From SIG307 sp964609025 (GTDB lineage Bacteria; Bacillota; Clostridia; Lachnospirales; Lachnospiraceae): a stretch of DNA of 64,000 nt. The position numbers and the translations under genes were made by a program. The notes beneath the pieces were generated by a model. The model was given only the letters and a program-made list of their open reading frames with translations. It made no database searches and was not told where the DNA came from. The stretch spans positions 15,864 to 79,863 of the forward strand of contig CAZSQM010000013.1 in NCBI GenBank assembly GCA_964609025.1. Direction: 5' to 3'. Below, piece by piece: positions 60,683 to 64,000 of this stretch (position 1 is its first letter; every line of letters begins with the position of its first letter).

Positions 60683-60720
60683 ACACTGTAACATGATAAT
60701 GTGAGAAAGAGGAAATGCTT

Positions 60721-61227
60721 ATGAGCCGAATGGTGTTATCTATTTTAGTGGAAAATACGGCTGGCGTGTTAAGCCGGATTTCCGGTTTGTTCAGCCGACG
60801 CGGCTATAATATTGACAGTCTGTCCGTGGGGGAAACGGAGAATCCGAAGTATTCCCGTATGACGGTAGCGGTCAGCGGCGAGGACGGTATTTTAGAGCAG
60901 ATTCGCAAACAGCTTGCAAAATTGGTAGATGTGGTAGAAATCAAAGAGCTGTTACCGAACGAATCGGTTTGCAGAGAACTGGTGTTAGTGAAGGTACAGG
61001 CAAACCAGAAGCAACGTTCGGCGATTATTTCCGTTGCGGATATTTTCCGGGCAAAGATTGTTGATGTGGCGCCGGAGTCCTTAATGGTTGAGTTGACCGG
61101 AAATCAGGCAAAGATTGACGCATTTATCAAGCTTTTGGAAGGCTTTACGATTAAGGAAATCGTTCGTACCGGTATTACGGGCCTGGTGCGCGGCGCGGGG
61201 GATATTGCCGATTATATTTCGGATTAG
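60721..61227 (+). CDS. ilvN: Acetolactate synthase small (regulatory) subunit
   Basis: A 168-aa protein with an N-terminal ACT domain: VLSILVENTAGVLSRISGLFSRRGYNIDSL at residues 4-33, then SRMTVAVSG. The C-terminal IlvN domain has ELVLVKVQ, LMVELTGNQAKIDAFI and IVRTGITGLVRG. It activates the large subunit and makes it sensitive to valine. The start ATG 60721 is 8 bases after AAAGAGG; ATG 60715 is too close to that site. No large subunit (ilvB) is adjacent, so it must be elsewhere. Confidence 0.95.
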   Translation: MSRMVLSILVENTAGVLSRISGLFSRRGYNIDSLSVGETENPKYSRMTVAVSGEDGILEQIRKQLAKLVDVVEIKELLPNESVCRELVLVKVQANQKQRSAIISVADIFRAKIVDVAPESLMVELTGNQAKIDAFIKLLEGFTIKEIVRTGITGLVRGAGDIADYISD

Positions 61228-61290
61228 TAGTTTTATGAGCGTACGACGCATTATGCGCATACCATAAATAATTTTTAGGAGGATACAAAA

Positions 61291-62301
61291 ATGGCAAAGA
61301 TTTATTATCAGCAGGATTGTAATCTTGCACTGCTGGACGGCAAGACGGTGGCTGTCATCGGCTACGGCAGTCAGGGACATGCTCATGCACTGAACATGAA
61401 GGATTCCGGTGTACATGTAGTGATTGGCTTGTACGAGGGCAGCAAGTCCTGGGCAAAGGCGGAGGCTGCCGGCTTTGAGGTATATACGGCGGCAGAGGCT
61501 GCAAAGAGAGCAGACATTATCATGATTCTCATTAACGATGAGAAGCAGAAGAAGATGTACGAGGAGTCTATCGCTCCGAATCTTCAGCCGGGCAATATGT
61601 TGATGTTCGCACACGGTTTCGCAATTCACTTCGGTCAGATTATTCCGCCGAAGGATGTTGATGTTGTTATGATTGCTCCGAAGGGACCGGGTCATACCGT
61701 AAGAAGCCAGTACCAGGAAGGCAAGGGTGTTCCGTGCTTAATCGCAGTACATCAGGATGCTACCGGTAAGGCACACGAGCTGGGTCTTGCTTACGCACTT
61801 GCTATCGGCGGCGCAAGAGCAGGTGTGTTACAGACGACGTTCCGTGAAGAAACCGAAACGGATCTGTTTGGTGAGCAGGCAGTTCTTTGCGGCGGCGTAA
61901 CCGCTCTTATGAAGGCCGGATTCGAAACGCTTGTTGAAGCAGGTTATGAGCCGGAGAGCGCATACTTCGAGTGTATCCACGAGATGAAGCTCATTGTTGA
62001 CCTTATCTTCCAGAGCGGCTTCCAGGGTATGAGATACTCTATCTCCAACACCGCAGAGTACGGTGATTACATTACCGGACCGAAGATTGTTACCGAAGAA
62101 ACCAAGAAGGCTATGAAGCAGGTATTAAAGGACATCCAGGAGGGTGTATTTGCACGTAACTGGCTTACCGAGAATCAGGTTGGCTGCCCGAACTTCAACG
62201 CAATGAGAAGAAAGGAAGCAAACCATCAGTTAGAGGAAGTCGGCGCAGAGCTTCGTAAGCTTTACAGCTGGAACAACGAGAACAAGTTGATTGATAACTA
62301 A
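61291..62301 (+). CDS. ilvC: Ketol-acid reductoisomerase (NADP+)
   Basis: A 336-aa class I enzyme of branched-chain amino acid synthesis. It turns 2-acetolactate to dihydroxyisovalerate by isomerisation and NADPH reduction. VAVIGYGSQGHAHALNMKDSG at residues 16-36 binds the cofactor. APKGPGHTVRSQYQEG near 130, AYALAIGGARAGVLQTTFREETETDLFGEQAVLCGG near 168-203 and NTAEYGDY near 250 hold the Mg2+ and substrate residues. The start ATG 61291 is behind TTTTTAGGAGGATACAAAA. It follows ilvN with 63 bases between. Its terminator is one of two near-identical copies. Confidence 0.97.
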   Translation: MAKIYYQQDCNLALLDGKTVAVIGYGSQGHAHALNMKDSGVHVVIGLYEGSKSWAKAEAAGFEVYTAAEAAKRADIIMILINDEKQKKMYEESIAPNLQPGNMLMFAHGFAIHFGQIIPPKDVDVVMIAPKGPGHTVRSQYQEGKGVPCLIAVHQDATGKAHELGLAYALAIGGARAGVLQTTFREETETDLFGEQAVLCGGVTALMKAGFETLVEAGYEPESAYFECIHEMKLIVDLIFQSGFQGMRYSISNTAEYGDYITGPKIVTEETKKAMKQVLKDIQEGVFARNWLTENQVGCPNFNAMRRKEANHQLEEVGAELRKLYSWNNENKLIDN

Positions 62302-62313
62302 ATCGTTGGAATT

Positions 62314-62387
62314 GAATAAAAAATAGTAGACAGTCCCTTTTCGGAGGCAAAGAGTGATTCGATGCGCCGGAAGGGGCTGTTTTTGAT
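62314..62387 (+). repeat. 74-base terminator repeat, copy 1 (after ilvC)
   Basis: Contains an imperfect hairpin from ACAGTCCCTTTTCGG to CCGGAAGGGGCTGT with TTTTTG tail (62330-62386), thus the ilvC terminator. Copy 2 at 63009-63082 differs at only three of 74 positions. The toxin-antitoxin pair lies between the copies. Confidence 0.85.
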
Positions 62388-62480
62388 TTTTTTCTTGAAA
62401 ATGTAAAGAAAACTTCTTGCATTTTTCTTTATATATGGTGTATAATATAGGTAAGAAACTGTAAGATTGGAGGAATGCAT

Positions 62481-62750
62481 ATGGCACAGGCTGTTAATGT
62501 TAATTTTAAACTGGATGCAGATGTTAAAAAAAGTATGGAAGAAGTATGTGCAGAATTGGGATTATCCATGAGCGCAGCATTTACCGTGTTTGCAAAAAAG
62601 GTTGGCAGAGAAAAACGTATTCCGTTTGAAGTTTCAGTAGACCCGTTCTATTCCGAGAGTAATATTCGCTATCTGGAAAACTTGGTACGCGATATAAAGG
62701 ACGGAAAGGCACACTTTACAGAACATGATTTAATAGAGGTGGATGAATGA
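62481..62750 (+). CDS. RelB/DinJ-family antitoxin
   Basis: An 89-aa protein. AVNVNFKLDADVKKSMEEVCAELGLSMSAAFTVFAKK at residues 3-39 is the ribbon-helix-helix of the RelB/DinJ group, which binds DNA and autoregulates. The C-terminal part, with YLENLVRDIKDGKAHFTEHDLIE, should wrap the toxin. The start ATG 62481 is 9 bases after GGAGG; ATG 62475 is too near it. Its stop overlaps the toxin start. A TATAAT at 62441-62446 may be the -10 of the pair. Confidence 0.9.
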   Translation: MAQAVNVNFKLDADVKKSMEEVCAELGLSMSAAFTVFAKKVGREKRIPFEVSVDPFYSESNIRYLENLVRDIKDGKAHFTEHDLIEVDE

Positions 62751-63004
62751 AGCTGTTGTGGGAAGACAGAGCATGGGATGATTACTTGTATTGGCAAACC
62801 CAGGACAAGAAAACACTGAAGAGAATCAATGCGATCATCAAGGATATCCAGAGAAGTTCTTTTGATGGATTAGGAAAGCCGGAGCCGCTGAAAGAGAATT
62901 TGAGTGGATTGTGGAGCAGAAGAATAGATGATGTTAATCGGATTGTATATTACGAGCAGGATGAAAGTATATATATAGTTTCATGCAGAGGACACTATGA
63001 GTAG
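62747..63004 (+). CDS. yoeB: Txe/YoeB-family toxin (ribosome-dependent mRNA endonuclease)
   Basis: An 85-aa protein of standard YoeB length. Key residues of the E. coli enzyme are at the same positions: Glu46 (KPE), Arg65 (VNRIVYY), His83 and Tyr84 (RGHYE). PLKENLSGLWSRRID is the family core. YoeB cuts mRNA in the ribosomal A site. Its ATG overlaps the antitoxin TGA (ATGA), so translation is coupled. YoeB usually pairs with YefM; here the partner is of RelB/DinJ type. Copy 2 of the terminator repeat starts 5 bases after its stop. Confidence 0.93.
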   Translation: MKLLWEDRAWDDYLYWQTQDKKTLKRINAIIKDIQRSSFDGLGKPEPLKENLSGLWSRRIDDVNRIVYYEQDESIYIVSCRGHYE

Positions 63005-63008
63005 TTTA

Positions 63009-63082
63009 GAATAAAAAATAGTAGACAGTCCCTTTTCGGAGGCAGAGAGTGATTTGATGCGCCGGAAGGGGCTGCTTTTGAT
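63009..63082 (+). repeat. 74-base terminator repeat, copy 2 (after the toxin gene)
   Basis: Three differences from copy 1 in 74 bases; hairpin at 63025-63079 with CTTTTG tail. It ends the toxin-antitoxin transcript. The 695-base offset equals the size of the toxin-antitoxin unit plus one repeat. Confidence 0.85.
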
Positions 63083-63102
63083 ACATTCTAATACATATAA
63101 GG

Positions 63103-63131
63103 TTGAAAAAAAATAAATTTTTTGGTATGAT
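63103..63131 (+). promoter_or_regulatory. Promoter of the LytTR response regulator gene
   Basis: TTGAAA (63103-63108), 17 bases and TATGAT (63126-63131), 30 bases before the start. Confidence 0.7.
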
Positions 63132-63161
63132 AAGAGCATCACAATACAGGTGGTGCTTTTT

Positions 63162-63893
63162 ATGTTAAAAATAGCAGTCGTAGACGATGAATATATGGTA
63201 GCGGCACAGACGGAACGCCTACTGATAGAGGAGTGTAAGGAGTTACAGTTAGAAGCGGAAATTGATGTGTTGGGCTCCGGGGAAGAAGCAGTTCGCTTTT
63301 TAGAAAGCGGGAATATATATCATATCATTTTCCTGGACATTGAAATGGGAATATGCAACGGTATCGATGTGAGCCGTTATATCCGGGATATGCTGCAGGA
63401 TGAGACTACGCAGCTTGTGTATGTTTCCGGGAAGAACGGATATGACAGACAGCTATTTGAGTTTCGACCGTTTGGCTTTATAGAGAAGCCCGCAACTGCG
63501 GAAAAGATGCAAGAGGTGCTTTCAAAGTATGTGCGTATCTATGGTCAGAAGCAGGATATGTTCGAGTACAAGGTGGGACACGGAGCTTATTTTGTAAAGT
63601 TAAGTGACATACTGTATTTTGAAAGTATGAATCGGAAAGTAAAAATTAAGACGGTAAAGGCTGAGAATATATTTTATGGTTCTGTTCAGAAGCTGTCAGA
63701 ACAATGCCTAAGCAGTGGGTTCTTTATGCCACATAAGTCATATATCGTAAATTACCGTTTTGTAAAGTCCTTTCATCCGGACTGTCTGTACTTAGTAAAT
63801 GACGAAAGAATCCCGATTGCGAAAGGAAAACGGAAGGAAGTCGCAAAGTTGCAACTGAGAATGGAGAATGGGGGGATGCAAAGTGAGGTTTGA
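63162..63893 (+). CDS. LytTR-family response regulator (AgrA/LytR-like)
   Basis: A 243-aa regulator. The receiver has acidic Asp8-Asp9, the phosphorylated Asp59 in IIFLDIEMG and a Lys near 109 (FIEKP). The LytTR DNA-binding domain covers about 135-240: YFVKLSDILYFESMNRKVKIKT, FFMPHKSYIVNYRFVKSF, IPIAKGKRKEV. Such regulators often serve peptide quorum systems. ATG 63162 is used since AGGTGG lies 8 bases before. It overlaps by 11 bases a GTG-started frame that looks like its kinase. Confidence 0.92.
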   Translation: MLKIAVVDDEYMVAAQTERLLIEECKELQLEAEIDVLGSGEEAVRFLESGNIYHIIFLDIEMGICNGIDVSRYIRDMLQDETTQLVYVSGKNGYDRQLFEFRPFGFIEKPATAEKMQEVLSKYVRIYGQKQDMFEYKVGHGAYFVKLSDILYFESMNRKVKIKTVKAENIFYGSVQKLSEQCLSSGFFMPHKSYIVNYRFVKSFHPDCLYLVNDERIPIAKGKRKEVAKLQLRMENGGMQSEV

Positions 63894-64000
63894 TACCTAT
63901 ACGATAATATATTTGATAACGAATGTGTTTAGTATCGTAGTAAATCATAGATTTATGATGGCATTTTTTGAGCAAAGGCGTTCCAAAACATGGGTATGTG
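63883..64000 (+). CDS. Start of a probable sensor histidine kinase (partial)
   Basis: From GTG 63883, behind GGGGGATGCAAA, a frame stays open to the window end (39 codons). RFDTYTIIYLITNVFSIVVNHRFMMAFFEQRRSK gives one membrane segment and a basic turn, as at the start of AgrC-like or GHKL kinases. Overlap with the LytTR gene supports the call. The catalytic part lies outside the window. Confidence 0.6.
   Translation, partial: MRFDTYTIIYLITNVFSIVVNHRFMMAFFEQRRSKTWVC

Noticed and set aside
60625..60720. Possible T-box or leucine-type leader before ilvN
   Set aside because: Only 96 bases separate gatB and ilvN and hold a plain promoter; no T-box sequence or leader peptide is visible.

Overview
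The window looks like chromosomal DNA of a Gram-positive Clostridia bacterium, most likely a Lachnospiraceae relative. The grounds are strong Shine-Dalgarno sites (AGGAGG type), sigma-A promoters (TTGACA-N17-TATAAT type), lipoprotein signals, a single-chain 1278-aa PurL, GatCAB, a HelD-type helicase, a Firmicute-style Tad-like locus and roughly half G+C as judged by eye. No name below genus level can be supported. No rRNA, tRNA, CRISPR array, prophage or intact insertion sequence was seen.

Layout. 1-7.7 kb: end of an AzlD-like permease, a sugar-phosphate isomerase-like TIM barrel, a membrane HD-GYP phosphodiesterase, a Dabb protein, an Mrp ATPase fused to a NifX-like domain, a short RACo-like ASKHA protein, a parvulin lipoprotein and a LysR regulator. 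7.9-16.4 kb: purL, a palindromic repeat element, a NYN-LOTUS protein, an orphan PTS IIC and an ABC-F ATPase. 16.4-22.1 kb: an AraC regulator divergent from a solute-binding protein, two permeases and a GH4 enzyme with a CHEV motif, resembling lplABCD and suggesting uptake of galacturonate-type oligosaccharides. 22.2-32 kb: beta-CASP hydrolase, pyridoxamine kinase, HAD phosphatase, M32 carboxypeptidase, a second, larger copy of the palindromic element, enolase, a small unknown protein and a calcium-type P-ATPase.

32.2-40.9 kb is the most unusual block: a tightly overlapping 11-gene operon for a Tad/type IV pilus-like machine. It has three ParA/TadZ-like proteins with altered P-loops, a SAF-domain protein, a TadA/CpaF ATPase, a TadB/C-like membrane protein, two paralogous pilin-like proteins and four small single-pass proteins. 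No prepilin peptidase is visible. Next to it are a Thr/Pro-stalked lipoprotein (41.3 kb) and a 2295-aa secreted protein with InlB-type and BspA-type repeats (42.7-49.6 kb), then three tandem copies of a 160-bp non-coding repeat.

50.4-64 kb: split threonine/serine exporter, histidine phosphatase, rlmH, a PHP hydrolase, a broken GNAT gene, a HelD-type helicase fused to a GH31 N-terminal-like domain, gatCAB, ilvN and ilvC, a RelB/YoeB-type toxin-antitoxin pair between two nearly identical 74-bp terminator repeats, and a LytTR response regulator followed by the start of its probable kinase.
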